From Podospora bellae-mahoneyi (taxonomy: Eukaryota; Ascomycota; Sordariomycetes; Sordariales; Podosporaceae), in the NCBI RefSeq assembly GCF_035222275.1, contig NC_085884.1, forward strand, positions 992,001 to 1,056,000: a DNA stretch of 64,000 nt, written 5' to 3'. How positions within the stretch are numbered: the first letter of the stretch is position 1; every line of letters starts with the position of its first letter. Below the pieces are notes generated by a model, which did no database searches, had not been told where the DNA came from, and worked only from the letters and a program-made list of their open reading frames with translations. Below are positions 42,962 through 55,578 of this stretch, in pieces. The position numbers and the translations under genes are program-made.

Positions 42962-43450
42962 CTAATACCTGGACCTGGACCTGGACCTGGTGCTGTACAC
43001 CCTCGCAGGGCGACTCACTTCCCTAACCTCAATACTCCGGCTCCTGCTCCGGCTGCTCCTCGACCTGCCACGTCCATGATGGTGGTGGTGATGATGATGA
43101 CCGTGCCTACTCCCGCTCCTCACTTTCTCCTCATGGTAATAGCTCGGCTGCCTGTTCCTCTGGGACAGATGCTTGATGAGCCAAATAATGAGAATAACCG
43201 CGACGAGAGTTCCGATGACGATGCCGGCGATCTCGCCTCCGTTCAAACCACCGCCCCCACCAGCAACAACCACTGCCTCGGTGTTGGTGGTGGTGGGAGC
43301 GATGTAGATTGTCCGAGTCTCTTGCAGGACCTGAACCGTGGGGTCAGGGAGGTCAGTCGGGATGGGACCCCAGACGGTGACTGTCGCGACCTGGCGGACG
43401 TTGACTTGGCGGATTTGGTTTTGTGCCGCGGGTGCGATTGGTGGCGCCAT
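42962..43450 (-). CDS. single-pass membrane protein, Gly-rich stalk and His/Arg-Ser tail
   Basis: 162 residues on the minus strand with ATG 43450. The N-terminal half is Val/Thr-rich (RQVATVTVWGPIP, TRTIYIAPTTTNTEAVVV), followed by a Gly-rich hinge, a membrane helix at about residues 74-96 (IAGIVIGTLVAVILIIWLI) and a basic cytosolic tail with eight consecutive histidines and SRSRSRS repeats. This outline of a Thr-rich outer part, one helix and a basic tail resembles fungal WSC/Mid2-like or Rax-type membrane proteins, but there is no conserved domain and no clear signal peptide. Function unknown. Confidence 0.7.
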   Translation of the reverse strand: MAPPIAPAAQNQIRQVNVRQVATVTVWGPIPTDLPDPTVQVLQETRTIYIAPTTTNTEAVVVAGGGGGLNGGEIAGIVIGTLVAVILIIWLIKHLSQRNRQPSYYHEEKVRSGSRHGHHHHHHHHGRGRSRSSRSRSRSIEVREVSRPARVYSTRSRSRSRY

Positions 43451-44481
43451 GGTTGGTGATGTCTGTCCTGAAAGACGACGAGAATTCGCTGCTTGGGTAG
43501 GTGATTTGGTGAGTGAGATGGATGAGCCTGATCAGCAAAAGGGACGAGGAGATGGTGGGGACTGATTACCGCTTTTAAAAAGTCAGCCAACATTTTCCTG
43601 TTCCTGTGCCTGCTTGAATGGGCGCCCAGTGGTGATGTCATTGAGGCCGGTTGGGCCCAGTGGGCTCAATGTAACGCCCCCAGTCGAAGGAATGCCAAGA
43701 TACCTGACGAGCCAATGTGATTGCGAAGATGGCGCAGGCTTGCATGGTGGGCAGTTTTGATGGTGGTTGGAATGTGATAGCCAATGAGAGACCGCAAACA
43801 AAATGTTATTATAGCTTTCATGTGGCTTTATTAGCCACATGAGAAATATGTTGAAGTTGTCAAAAGTATAAACGCAGATCCAGATTCGACAAAAAGCCTC
43901 CCTCCCAACTGATTGGTTTGTCTTCAACACAACCAAACGATTCCCCGTAACGCAGAAAAGAAACAAGAAAAAAACACAAACGTGCCTCCCAAAATCCGAT
44001 AAAATGCTAAGTTGAGTTTCGCGAACGATGTCTGTAGTTTCGAAGGAAAATGACATGGCTGTTGGGGATAGGAAGGGTGAAGGCGTTTCCCATCATGTTC
44101 CGAAGTGTTGTATGTTGCTGTGAACCACCTCGCAAGAGGCGTGCTGTGTCTCTGTCTGTGTCCGATATTTGTTGTCTAAAAGCATGAAAGGAATATATGA
44201 AAGATAGCCGTAACCGTCCGAGAGAAATTGCGACCGAAATTCCACAAAAGTCCACCCGACCTGACCCGACCCATCATGCCATCACCTCTGCTGCTGATGC
44301 CTGACATTTCCCAGCCATGTCATGAAATGTTTGTTTTGTTTCTCCCTCTCCATACCCTTCATGAGAATGTAACAAATGAACACAAGAAAAAAACCAAGAT
44401 CGCGAATATTATTTCATGTATCCTGTCATTCCATCCAATTTTGAACATCCAAAGTCATATCGTCGCTGGAAGACTTCCAGC
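43451..44481. other. intergenic region / 3' region of GH94 gene
   Basis: About 1 kb, no gene supported. Several short frames only. Confidence 0.45.
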
Positions 44482-46857
44482 TTACTGCGGAACCAAGACC
44501 GCGAGCTGGTAGGTCTGGCCAGCCCTGATGTTGGTGATGCGAGCCTCTGGGAGGGTTTGGCCTCCCTGCCTAACGGTGACCTGGTCGACATCGGCACGGC
44601 GAATGTCGAGGTGGAAGGTGGCACCGCGGAATTGGCGGGTCACCTTGATCGAGTTCCAGGCACTTGGGAGCTGAGGCTTGACGGTCAAGCCCTTGTCGTC
44701 GCCGCGAAGACCGCACAGGCCTTCGATGAAGCAGCGGTAGACCCAGGATACCGTGCCCGTGTTGAACAGCTGGCTGGAGCGGCCAGCTGTCCGCGGGAAC
44801 TCCTTCCAAGCGCCACGGTAGTAGTTGGGGATGTAAATCGGGAGTTGGCCACGCTGGCGATAGTCGGCATCGCTCGGCCCCGGAATGAGCTGCCGCAGCA
44901 AAGTGTAGGCCCTGTCCTGTTCGCCTCCGAGGCTGTACAAGCTGTGGACGAAAAAGACACCGGCGTGGTTGTACACGGCGGCGTTCTCGGCCGAGCCAAT
45001 GGCCTTTTGGGTCACACGGCCGATATCCTCGCGCATCTTGGTGAAAGGCGGGGCAAACATTTGAATGCCGTATGGGGTGTTGAGATGCTCGTCGATCTGA
45101 GGCAGAATCCTGGATATTTGCTCCTTGCCGGCTGCGCCACTGAGGATGGCAAAGGTCTGGGGGTTGAGCCAGATGCGACCCTCGGGGTCCTTCTTGATAC
45201 CAAAGGTGACGTTGTCGTCAGTGATACCACGAGCAAACCAGTCGCCGTCCCAGAGATGCTTGTTGGCCGCCTCGTTGCACGCCGCGGCACCCGCTCGGTA
45301 GCGCTGGGCAAGGTCGGTCCTGCCTTCGTGCTCGCAAACGTTGGCCCAGAGGTTCGCGGCAAAGGCCGTCGCCAAGGTGAGCCAGCCGGAAACACCCCTG
45401 CCCTTGTAGCCGACCATATTCATGGGATCGCACCAGTCGCCTTGGGCAATGTAGCTGAGACCGCGTTCGTCACGTAACCTCAGGAGCCAATCCATGGCAC
45501 GGCTGAACCTCTCAAAGACGGTGAGCTCGTCGCCGTTGGAGCTGCGGACTTTCTCCTGGAGCAAACCATAATCGCCAGTCTCGGCCAAGTACACCTCGAG
45601 AGTCACGGGCAGCCAGACACAGTGATCGGTGTGGGGGATCTGGTTGATGTACTTTAGTTCAGCACCCTCGGCCAGAAGAATGCCATCGGGCATGGCGCCG
45701 CTCTCTTCCTGCTGTGAGACGGCAGTGATGAAAGCCTTCCTGGTGACCTCTGGCTTGATGAAGTTCATGCCCATGTTGTCCTGGAGGTAGTTGCGCGTCT
45801 GCGGGTCGGTGGTGAGGCGGTTGACGTCGCCATGGTAGTAGACCTGGCGAGGGAGCCAGTTGTTGACAAAGTTGTCCAGATCCTTGTCCGGAGTCTCGAT
45901 GCGGAGGCAGCCCTGGCCGCGAGCCATGTAAGAGGCATACTCGTCAGCGGTGCGAATAAAGGCTTGCTTGCTCAGATAGCGAGTGCGCATGGTCCGGATC
46001 TCGGCTTCGTCATAGGCGGGGCCAAACATGAAGCGGTACTCGCGCTCGTCTCCCGCCTTAAGCGCCAAGCGGTACTGCACGGCGGCTGTCGGGGTCTCGT
46101 AGCGCGCGTCACCACAGCTCAGCTGCGGCTCTTGCAGCCCTGACGGGTTGTGGAGCCCACCTTCACCCTCGAAGTTTTGTTGGTTGGCCTCCCATGAGTC
46201 TGGCGTCGTCTCACAGATGAAATATGTCTTGTCCTTGAGATACTTGTTCTTGAAGTACTCGGCCGCCTTTTGGTACGGAGTCACGCTGCTGGCGACGATG
46301 CCGACCAGCTCCTCGTTCCACTCGGCCGACTGGTTCATCCAGGACTTGTAGCCAATGGGAAAATACGGAGTAACACTGATCCTGCGCGGACGTCCAGACA
46401 CATTGGTCACCTTGATGGTCCACAGCTCGGCCACATCGTGAGTCGGCAGACCCATCACCATCTCGACACGGATGCCGTTGGACTCGACTGCCCAGGCCAC
46501 GTCGCTCTTGCCAGTAGAGAAAACGAATCGGTCCGGAACGGTACGAACGGGCTCATGGGGGGCAGAGAAGAGGTGCCCTGACTCTTCGTCCTTGATGTAC
46601 ACAAAACGACCTGGGTGATGGGCGTAGTAGTTTGGCTCCGGCTGCATGAAGGTTTTGGCCTCGAGATTCGGAGCATGGGCGTACTTGGCCGGCTCTGGCT
46701 GCATGAACTGAGCGGTGGCATATCCACGGCAGGTGATCTGGACCATCATCTTCTGGTTCCACAGGAAGCCAGCTGCCTTGGGCATGACAGTAGGACTGGT
46801 GAGCTCGTAGCGGTCGCCATTGTGCGTGGGACGCAATATCGTCGCTTCTTTTCTCAT
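44482..46857 (-). CDS. ndvB: GH94 phosphorylase, cellobionic acid phosphorylase type
   Basis: Single exon, 791 residues. It starts [19 protein letters not shown], continues with [20 protein letters not shown] and the beta-sandwich domain ([14 protein letters not shown]), then the (alpha/alpha)6 catalytic domain: the general acid aspartate D477 in [37 protein letters not shown] and [10 protein letters not shown]. Phosphate-binding and C-terminal features ([29 protein letters not shown]) are those of GH94. Length and sequence look are those of the N. crassa enzyme that phosphorolyses cellobionic acid to glucose-1-phosphate and gluconate. No signal peptide: cytosolic. It would use cellobionate made by cellobiose dehydrogenase and LPMOs. 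Substrate assignment is by resemblance. Confidence 0.88.
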   Translation of the reverse strand: MRKEATILRPTHNGDRYELTSPTVMPKAAGFLWNQKMMVQITCRGYATAQFMQPEPAKYAHAPNLEAKTFMQPEPNYYAHHPGRFVYIKDEESGHLFSAPHEPVRTVPDRFVFSTGKSDVAWAVESNGIRVEMVMGLPTHDVAELWTIKVTNVSGRPRRISVTPYFPIGYKSWMNQSAEWNEELVGIVASSVTPYQKAAEYFKNKYLKDKTYFICETTPDSWEANQQNFEGEGGLHNPSGLQEPQLSCGDARYETPTAAVQYRLALKAGDEREYRFMFGPAYDEAEIRTMRTRYLSKQAFIRTADEYASYMARGQGCLRIETPDKDLDNFVNNWLPRQVYYHGDVNRLTTDPQTRNYLQDNMGMNFIKPEVTRKAFITAVSQQEESGAMPDGILLAEGAELKYINQIPHTDHCVWLPVTLEVYLAETGDYGLLQEKVRSSNGDELTVFERFSRAMDWLLRLRDERGLSYIAQGDWCDPMNMVGYKGRGVSGWLTLATAFAANLWANVCEHEGRTDLAQRYRAGAAACNEAANKHLWDGDWFARGITDDNVTFGIKKDPEGRIWLNPQTFAILSGAAGKEQISRILPQIDEHLNTPYGIQMFAPPFTKMREDIGRVTQKAIGSAENAAVYNHAGVFFVHSLYSLGGEQDRAYTLLRQLIPGPSDADYRQRGQLPIYIPNYYRGAWKEFPRTAGRSSQLFNTGTVSWVYRCFIEGLCGLRGDDKGLTVKPQLPSAWNSIKVTRQFRGATFHLDIRRADVDQVTVRQGGQTLPEARITNIRAGQTYQLAVLVPQ

Positions 46858-49800
46858 CTTGGCGGGAGGTTCGGGATGGAGGGAGGGTGAGACGGCGGAG
46901 GTCCTTTGATGTTGGTGTTGTTGTTTATCTTATCTCGAAGGGACTCGGAGCTCCTGAGACGGAGGAAGGGGGCAATTAAGAGGGGAGCGGATCTCTGTAG
47001 GGAATCCAAAGAATGGGTGCTGGGACTGCCGAATGTCTTGTCAATTCAACTTCCGAAACTCGGAAAAGAGCTTGAGCCAACGTCATGGGCACACAAGAGG
47101 GCGGCCCAGGGGGCGTGAATGTTACGAGGCAGTCGGTAACCCTCTCAGCTGACCAAATCCCGCCCCAACATTTCCCATCTGCAGGGGCTCAACCGGGAGA
47201 ATTGCTGCATAAAATAGCTCACCGCTTGTTGTCTGGGCACGAAAGCACGGGATTTGGCAGCCTTGGCTGGACGGTGAACCGTCATACCAGTCACAACAAT
47301 ACCACGGAACACGCCCACCGACACCCCCGCCCTGGATCATCGAGATGAGCTGTCACGTCCGGAACCTCGATGGCTGTCTCGAAATCTCTTTTTTCCCGGT
47401 GTTTGTTTTGTCGTGGAACCACCGACGTGGGGCCATATTAGCCAGCCTGACAAAGAGTTGCCGGCGAGTGGGATTCGAAGTATGGAAGCCTCAAGTAAAT
47501 GGCCTGAGAATGATCAAGAGGTGCCGAAGAGCGCGGGCTGCCTCGGTGCGGCAGTGTATAGAGCATGCGGATGCAAATTGCAGCATCCCGGACCCTCTTT
47601 TGCCAAACTGACAGGGCGTTGGGCGGGTCTGATCAGCGCCCCCCACGCGTGCCCCAGGGCTTGTCCCAGACTTCCAGCGGCATCCCCCCCCGGCGTCCCG
47701 AACTTTCTCCAGTTGTCCACCCACCCCCCTTCCCCCCCCCAAGCCCACGCGGGGGAACTGTGTCGCTAACTCGATCTGGAGCTCCATCGACAAATCTGAC
47801 AACTGTTTTTGGACGGCTCTTTCAGACTTTTCAGACCAGATGACCTCGAAGCGGGCTGTCATCAGAATTCCAATTCAGGCAGGAATCCCGCTGTGCTCGG
47901 CGGACTCCATAATCTACCCTGTCTGTCCTCCTGCCCAAGGCCCAGCCTACCCGTTCCCAATCACCCAATACGCGCTCCTATCTCGGACGGAACATCGAAG
48001 CAGTTGCCATTCGTTGATGCCCAGTCACGCCAGTCAGATGATTGTGGGAAAATGCAAGCTCGGCACCTCCACGGGCGTCCCCAAGCAGGAGACAAGGTCC
48101 ACTAGGCCCAAAGCAGCAGGCGCAAGGAATCTTGGCCAGAGATTCCATGGAATTCCCGAGATCCTCGAATAGATTGGACCCCCGCAGCGGACGCCTTGGA
48201 TATTAATTGATTGTGATGGATATACGCGGCAGAATCGACCCAACATAAACCCGGGTTTCGAGTCCAGTAGCATGACATCACATGCGAGCGTCAGGTCCAC
48301 CGAAATGTCAAGCGAGACGGCAGTCACGGCAAGTGTTTTCTTGATCTTGCTCGTCCGGTGAGGACGGTGAACGTTCGGACAAAATTCAAGACAAAAGGGG
48401 CACAAAAGGGGCGTCTGAGGGCGCAAAAAGCTCGGAAAAGTGTCAACAACAGCCTTCCCAGGCACTTCTTGGCCTCAACGTCCAAATAAGAACCACACTA
48501 TCAAATCTAAAAGTAGGGATGGGTCCTACAGGGCCCCGAATCGGGATCTCCCGGCTGCAGATCCGACGACTTGGGAACTCGGGAGCAAACGGCTCGCTAA
48601 TCTCCCCCGCAAAGTCAAGCTCTTGGCGTCTGGAGGTTACAACCGGGACCTTGCAGCCTGTATGGCTGTGTAGGATGTTTTGGTTGGTGTTGAGATGGTG
48701 GAGGGTGAGCTGGGATGGCGTTGTAGGCCTATCGCAACGAAGACCACCAAGTTGCGACGATCACGGACGGGTCTGCCTCCCGGCGAGCGGACGCTGAATA
48801 GTCGAGGGAAAAGGCGGCGACTCCATTGGCTGGCCATCTCTTGTCTCACCCGACCCTTTTTCCGGCATGGGCTTGGCAATATCGATCGAGAATTCCAATG
48901 AAAATACCAGGAATGCCGTACGCGTGCCTGCAAGAGTTACACCGGAATTGTTTTGGTTTGAAAATTGATGGCGGAAGATACTCACCCATTCATCTGTCTT
49001 GTGGTCCCGTTGAGTCCCAGACTCGCTCCTTGTCTAATGACCCCTCGGAGGGAGCTGTGAGACATTGGACGCCCCCATCGAAACAGCTCCATGGGATGGC
49101 ATGGAACACAAAAGATATCAGGTATCGACCCACCTCGAACATGACACAAGATCTGTGGGAACGCGCACAAGTTCTGACAAGGGGAGATTAAAAGGCGCTC
49201 AATGCTGAGCCCAAATGTTCTAGCCTTTGCGTCACGGGGCCACTGTTGTGAAAACATTGAGACTTTGCGAATAGGCCCAACTGCTACCACCGGCTCCGAT
49301 CTCGGAGTCTAGCAAGCTTCCTTGCACTTTCCATGCAGACCATCATGCACAAGGACCGCATGCGAGATTCAAGCTGTCAAACATCGTGATGGAAGCCGAA
49401 ACCGGGAGCTCGGGGGATAATTCACCCGGCAAAGGCACTGATTTGGCCTAAGCCATATCAACCAGCTTCGGGTTCAGGTGGCTGGTGTCTCGCATTTTGG
49501 GCGCAGCACAGCAGACCAAGAAATGAGCACACCATCACCAAGACCGCTCTATCAAATCAGAGATCATCTAAACTAATCGTGAACATGAGATCCGTTATCA
49601 TAGGTGGAGATGAAGATGCACACCGACACCTTTGTTGGGACCAACAACACCGCTCTTTCTGATGGGTTCCAGCCACCGTGGCGCCGTCGGCAGAGTCATC
49701 CAGCCACCCCCTGAACCCTGGAGCACATGATTCACCGCCTTTGGCGACCTTCAACACCATTCAGCATTGCGATGCAATATTGTCCTTATACTGAAAGTCT

Positions 49801-52800
49801 TCTCTCCACTCATCAACTAATTCTCACGAAATCCAGGTACCTTGGGTATTGAAGCGAAAGCCTTGGATATATATCATGGGAAGCTCACTGGCACCTGGAA
49901 TTTGGGTTCTCAGCTATCGGTGAACGAGGCCGTTTCTTGAGTTAAGCAGAGCTTTGAAAGCAGACCCAAAACTTAGAGCACGATTAGAAAGCAACAAGGC
50001 TTAGACCGTTGTGAACGAGCGAACCTTGAAGCCCATTCCACTGGTGTATCCAGCTAAGGTACTAAAGAGATTAAAACTTAACCCCCATACACTGTTGAAC
50101 AATGTGCATTTCTTCCCTCCGATATTCAGTATGAGCTATTGCTATCACTCGGGCGTGCGAGGTTTTAACAGACTCGAGGACAAATTAACCACCGTATTAC
50201 CTAGGATCTAACCCCAGGTCCGAACTACATCCCGGAGAGATGCCCTAGTGCCAACCTTGGGATAGGGGAATGGAGAGTCTAATCCTACCTTACAGACGAT
50301 ACAGCTAAGGTAGGTATATTGGGTCCAGGGTGGATGTAGAAATCAGTTATATGCCGTACCTACTGACTCAATAAATGCATCAAAGTCTTTCAAGCAACAG
50401 GCCCAGAAAAGTCTCCTAAACATTTACCGCGCATCGTATCTAGATCAAACATAATGTCAAGTAGCACTTACGTTATCGACTTGGCGGTTGAAGTGTTTGC
50501 TATCATGTAGATATCCTCAGCACTCTTTGTGCAAGCCCCAGCGGGAGCATACGTGTTGAGAGCTTTCTATCTAATTATTTTTATCGACTTGATACGTACG
50601 CAATATGCTCCCGCAAGCCAAATAGAGCTGCTCAAAAGGATGTAGTCCAAACAAGACAAGACAAGCTGGCCGCCTCACTTCTCAGCTAAAACTGTTAGTT
50701 TGGTCTTTTTCTCAGGCATCATGTTCTCTCCCATTCGTGAACTTTTTGGATCTCGTGTCGGTGTGCTGCAAGGTCTCCAGCAAGACAAAACAGGATTGGT
50801 GGGCTAGAATTAAAAGTGTTGGCCTCGCCTGGTTGGGCTAATGGGTCTAGATATGTGATAGGTTACGAGCAATGGAAAGCTTAGCAAAGGGCTGGTAGGT
50901 ATGAAAGTCATTTTTTGATGTAAGGCGGTGGGATCCTCGACTTGGGATAAATCAAAATCAGAAAGACATCTAAAGGGGCTGTCAGTTTTCGGCATCAGAC
51001 TTCGGGCAGATGATTCACATCCGCCTCTTCAGAACTCTTGCCCAGGGCATGTGGGGGAATACCTACTTACCTACCTAGCTTGGAGGTTCTGTCGGGAGGT
51101 CAAAATCGTGCTATCGATTATGTGGCTCATTGTAAATCGAACTTGGTTCTGTTCCTATGTACATACGATGTGATTCAAGGGGCTCGGTAGGTCTGAGTGA
51201 TGCAACTACCTATGGAACTTGCATTGACTGGAAAAGAATAACAGTTCCTTTTAAGCGGGAGCGGACACCTGTGCGAACACGTAGGAGAGCAACTCAGTGA
51301 CGGGATTATCAAGCGGATTACGCCTCCCTCTGGGTCTTTTGATTCATTTCCTATAGAAAAGCTCCAATGCACCTGTTCTGATCTTGTCATTGCTGTTCTG
51401 TTCCTGATTTATGACGACAACTTGTGAAGCGATATGGGCATACTTAAGAATTGTTTAGATGAGACTGCGAATTGTTTTGTTGGCTGGATGAGCTGTTACC
51501 ATGGAGGGCACGGCGGGTGGTCAGATGTCATCATATTGTGAGACTCTTGACGTCGAAGCCTGGGTAAAGACTAAAGCTCATCTGGACGCAATGTGGAATG
51601 GTTTACTGGAAGGATAGTCTCCAGCAAAGACTTCGCAGCGAGTCATAAGAATGATGCTCTCTGAGAGTTTGTCATAACGAATGTCTGCGCTCGGTATCTC
51701 GGCATGTGGTGCGTTGTTATGTTGAATGACAAATTATAGTTGTCCCTATCTACCGAAACAGGCCGGGAACAGTCCCCACAACCAAGAGCTTGATCTTGAA
51801 TCTGCCCCTGGATTGTGTCAAGTATAGCGGAATCATCAGCAGTTTCTCAGAGGCTGTGCGCGTCCACGTGTTGATCTACTTTCAGCTTCTCCTAGCCTCA
51901 GAGCGCATGAGATGATCAAATTCTTTCCTCTTAGTGTAGTGTCCAAATCGTGGCCGTCTGCCCTATCGTCACTTGGTCGCGGTCCGAATGCAAGTTAACG
52001 ACGGCTAGGCTCGCAACATCCCTGTCTCACCGGTCTGATGTGGAAGTCTTGGTCTTCGGATGAGGCTTTGAAATCGAGTCTGTGCATGCGAATGCCTAGA
52101 AGTTCCCCTCTTCTTGGCTTGCTTGATTTGTTGATGATGTGATATACCCTGTTGAGGAAACCCAACGGTTTGGTAAAGAAGTTAGTACCAAGGAGCTAGA
52201 CAAATTCACGGGCAACAGTGGACAGTGCTTTGACTTGACCTGGGAAGTAGAGACTGAATTTGGTGATGTTGGTCGTTCTATGACAATGTCCTAAGAGTAC
52301 GGCACCCCGATCTGTCTGCCAACACCTCAGCTTCGCGATCATCTCGACCTCATTTCAAGAGTCAAAACTCATGAGGTAAAGCAAACTCGAGTTGAAGGAG
52401 ACGAAGACCTTTTGAAGCTGAATCTCCGAACTTTTACCCCATCGGCTAGAGCTAGCGCTGGGGTGAAGCACGGACTGGCTGTCGCGTGGCGTTGCCGGGA
52501 GTCTGTGAGCCCTGGCGGCACCCCCGTGATAGTGTGCTCTGTATTACAAACCAACAACTGGAGGAGGACGTTATAACGGAAATGGTCTAGAATCGGGTTG
52601 CAACAGCAGCCCGAGAAAGCCATGGCAATGATGCGACGCTAAGATCGTGAATGCCAATGTCGGCCGGAGCTTGTCACGCAGGAACGACAAGCTGGGCTCA
52701 AGGAGCAAGCTTTTCTGGTGGTCGCTCATTGCTACTCTGCGGGGCATATGAAGGCACACCGGTCAGGGAGAGAGGTGAGGGTGCTGTATGCATAAAAGCT

Positions 52801-55578
52801 GTGTTATGACTGTCAAGTTTGGGCGGGATCATTTCCACGACGGCGCAGGAGCCCGATTTGGAGCAGGTCGAGATGGTGCATGGCTCAGGGCGGCTTGTCG
52901 GGATGTTTTAGGAAATTCTTCAGTCTGTCGTGCATCTCCTGCTGCTTGGTGCATACATCACATACAACAGATACTGGCATTTGCGTTAGCTCTGCATCTG
53001 AAATCGAAACAGTCCAACAGTCCAACAGTCCAAGTGATGAAGTGATGAATCTGTTGAAGGGGAACGCTGAGAGCGAGCGGGGAAGGTCAAGTGGAGAAAG
53101 GCGGAGGCAGTGGAGAAGATCCCCCGGGTTTGGTAATTGCGGGTCCTGTCACTGGGTTTCTCCGTTACATCGTCTCTGACTATGCCATCCGTGCACCGCT
53201 TGGCAATGCTTGGGTACCGCCGACGCGATCTCTGCAACCCCAACTTGCAACTTTGGACCTCGACCATTCATTCATCAAGCACAATGCGAGTCGATTTGAC
53301 AGCAGTTTGAGGAACTCCAGAATGCGTCTAATAATCGCGCACATTAGTGTACATTGCGCCGCCTCCCGAGCAGCCCGTCGGCGTCTAGAGTGGCAGAGGC
53401 CCGGTCGCAACGGGCAACGCTGCTGCTGCTGAAGAACACACATAGAACAAAGTCCCTCCCTGAGGTGGTGAATCGGGCGGGAAGCCCGTTCGGGGCACAG
53501 CTTCTATGCATCCACCAAGCATATCATCAAATACCGGATTACCACGCAGCATGTGGACCAGCTTGTCCAATACTCTCTGCAGCTGCCCCTCTGCGAGCAG
53601 CACAAGTCAGCCACCTCACACCCAATTTATCCCTCATGCCTCCGGTACATGTCAGCTCTGTCACGATGAATCCGAGCAACAATCACGACTGCTGTCCGGT
53701 GGTGCTCTGGGCAGACGGCAGAGTCTCGACTATCGATGCTCACCGTCACAAAAGGGTCTCGATCAAGAGATATCACTTGCAGACGGTTGGCGCCGCACTG
53801 ACGCAATATTCACACAGGTTTGACAGTGAAGGATGGCGGTGAGACAGCCTGGGGGAGCGAGCCGATTCCCACATGGCACACCACACACCCCAACGTCACA
53901 CACACCGGCCAACTAGTGAACAACACGGGATGCTACAGCGATGCTGGCTGGGATCCAAACGTTCGTTTGGTCTGTGCGCTGACCGTGCGAGTCCAATGGT
54001 CTTGTTTCGAGAACCAGACATCAACCGAGTCCGGGATGCGAGATAGCTCCCAGTTTGAATCCAATGGTTGATGCATATATCCGATTCCTACCCATTCAAA
54101 GCTTTCACCTTCAGCTCGCCACACCATCCTCAAGCCTATCAAGCCCCTATCAAGCCCGTCATCAACACTGGCAATCAGGTGCCTGACGTGGAAGTCTCTT
54201 GGGCCTCTCACACGCGCCGAAATATCGCTGCCTTGCCACGAGGTATGCGGGTGCTGACTACGATCTGAAGAACCTTACCAGGAAAAAGAAAGCAAGCCGG
54301 CAGTGTGAGGGCTCAGCGCAGAAGCTAGACTCCTGAACAGGTAAGGCTCGATGCAGCTAGCAACCTCAAAAGACCTTTTTGCGGGAAGAGGAGGGGCACG
54401 ACTGTGAGCTATCACCAGCTTGGACAAGTCGCTTCATCTCGTCTCCAACCCCCCATCACAGGGGGTATCCAATCACTGACGTGGTTTCGGGCTATTTTCT
54501 GGGGAATCCTGGAACATAACGGCCGTCCAGATAATTACACCCACAAACACAAGACTGTCGAGACCAGCCGGTGGAGTTTATGCCAGATCTTGGAGCAACA
54601 TGCGGAGCACCAGGTCCGATATCTTCAACTTCAGGCCCGACCCAGCCGCATGTCGTCGTCCCTCTATCTCTTGATATTGCAAACCCGATGCCCGCGTTTG
54701 GTGCGGTCCCCAAGCTGCGAGCCTGTCTGCCTAGCAAGAAAGAATTATGGCGAGGAGCAACGCCCGCAATGGCTGCTTACTCGCGCCACTGCTCATAAGG
54801 CAGGCCAGGTTCGAAGGAGCTGTAGGAGGGGAAGCATCTGTTGCACATATCGGCTTCGGCACAGACCAGAACATCAGACGACTTTTGTGAACTCTAGCCT
54901 GCGGGTAGACACACCAAAACCGGGATACAGGAGACTCGGCGTCGCATCAGAGAACCGTGTGGCGTCCTTAGCTGCACAAGCGGTCTTGTGGCTAACCAGG
55001 AATGGACCTTGGGGAAAAGCTGCTTCTGTCCTCCACACCCCCCTCCTTGTGTGGCCAAGGGCCTCGGACGATATGAAGGTCGACCGCGGGGCTTTTGGCA
55101 GCAGCAAAATTCGAGGGGCACGACTGCAAATGCTCGATAGCGCTGCAGAAGAAGAGTCCGCGTTCATCTTCAACGGGGCCAATGACAAACCCCTGCGCTA
55201 ACCAAGTCCCCCCTGAATCGGTTCCTGGTTGCAGGTGCTCAACATCCCGGTCTGGCTCAGTAGCACGAAGGCACAGTGGAATGGTTGTTCCTCAGCCCCC
55301 GAGTCTCTCATAAGCGTCATCTTGACCAGTCGTGGTAGGCACCATTTCTTCTGTCAACTCTATTTTCACTCCCTCCACACTCTCTCTTCTTTACTGCAGC
55401 CCGGCTGCCGTCGCCTGGCCTCGTGCGGCCCACCAGGACCTTGAGCCCTTTCCCACGTCAACAAGTAGGTTCCTCAAGTGCCGGACACTGCGGATACATA
55501 TGCGGGACCCCGCCCCGCCGTCGTGACCCTGAGTGTGGGTGTCATTGCTGAGTTCCATTCACGATCGCCTGGCCCGGG
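46858..55578. other. 8.7-kb region without supportable gene
   Basis: Normal base composition and no RIP signature, but no frame shows a domain, clean introns or conserved look. The longest frame (54404-55201, 265 codons) is Arg/Ser/Cys-rich and judged chance. Short local repeats: ACAAG tandem units near 50657, CCAACAGT units near 53011, GAAGTGAT units near 53038. CT-rich and purine-poor sequence directly before 55579 looks like a 5' UTR. Part of the span may be the long regulatory and transcribed leader of the GPCR gene, and part the promoter of the GH94 gene. Non-coding RNAs cannot be excluded. Confidence 0.5.

Noticed and set aside
53354-53842. 162-codon frame in the gene-poor region
   Set aside because: Low-complexity, no domain, and overlapping frames on both strands.
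54404-55201. 265-codon open frame upstream of the GPCR gene
   Set aside because: Arg-, Ser- and Cys-rich with no domain, no fungal codon bias and overlapping open frames on the other strand; probably chance in GC-rich DNA.
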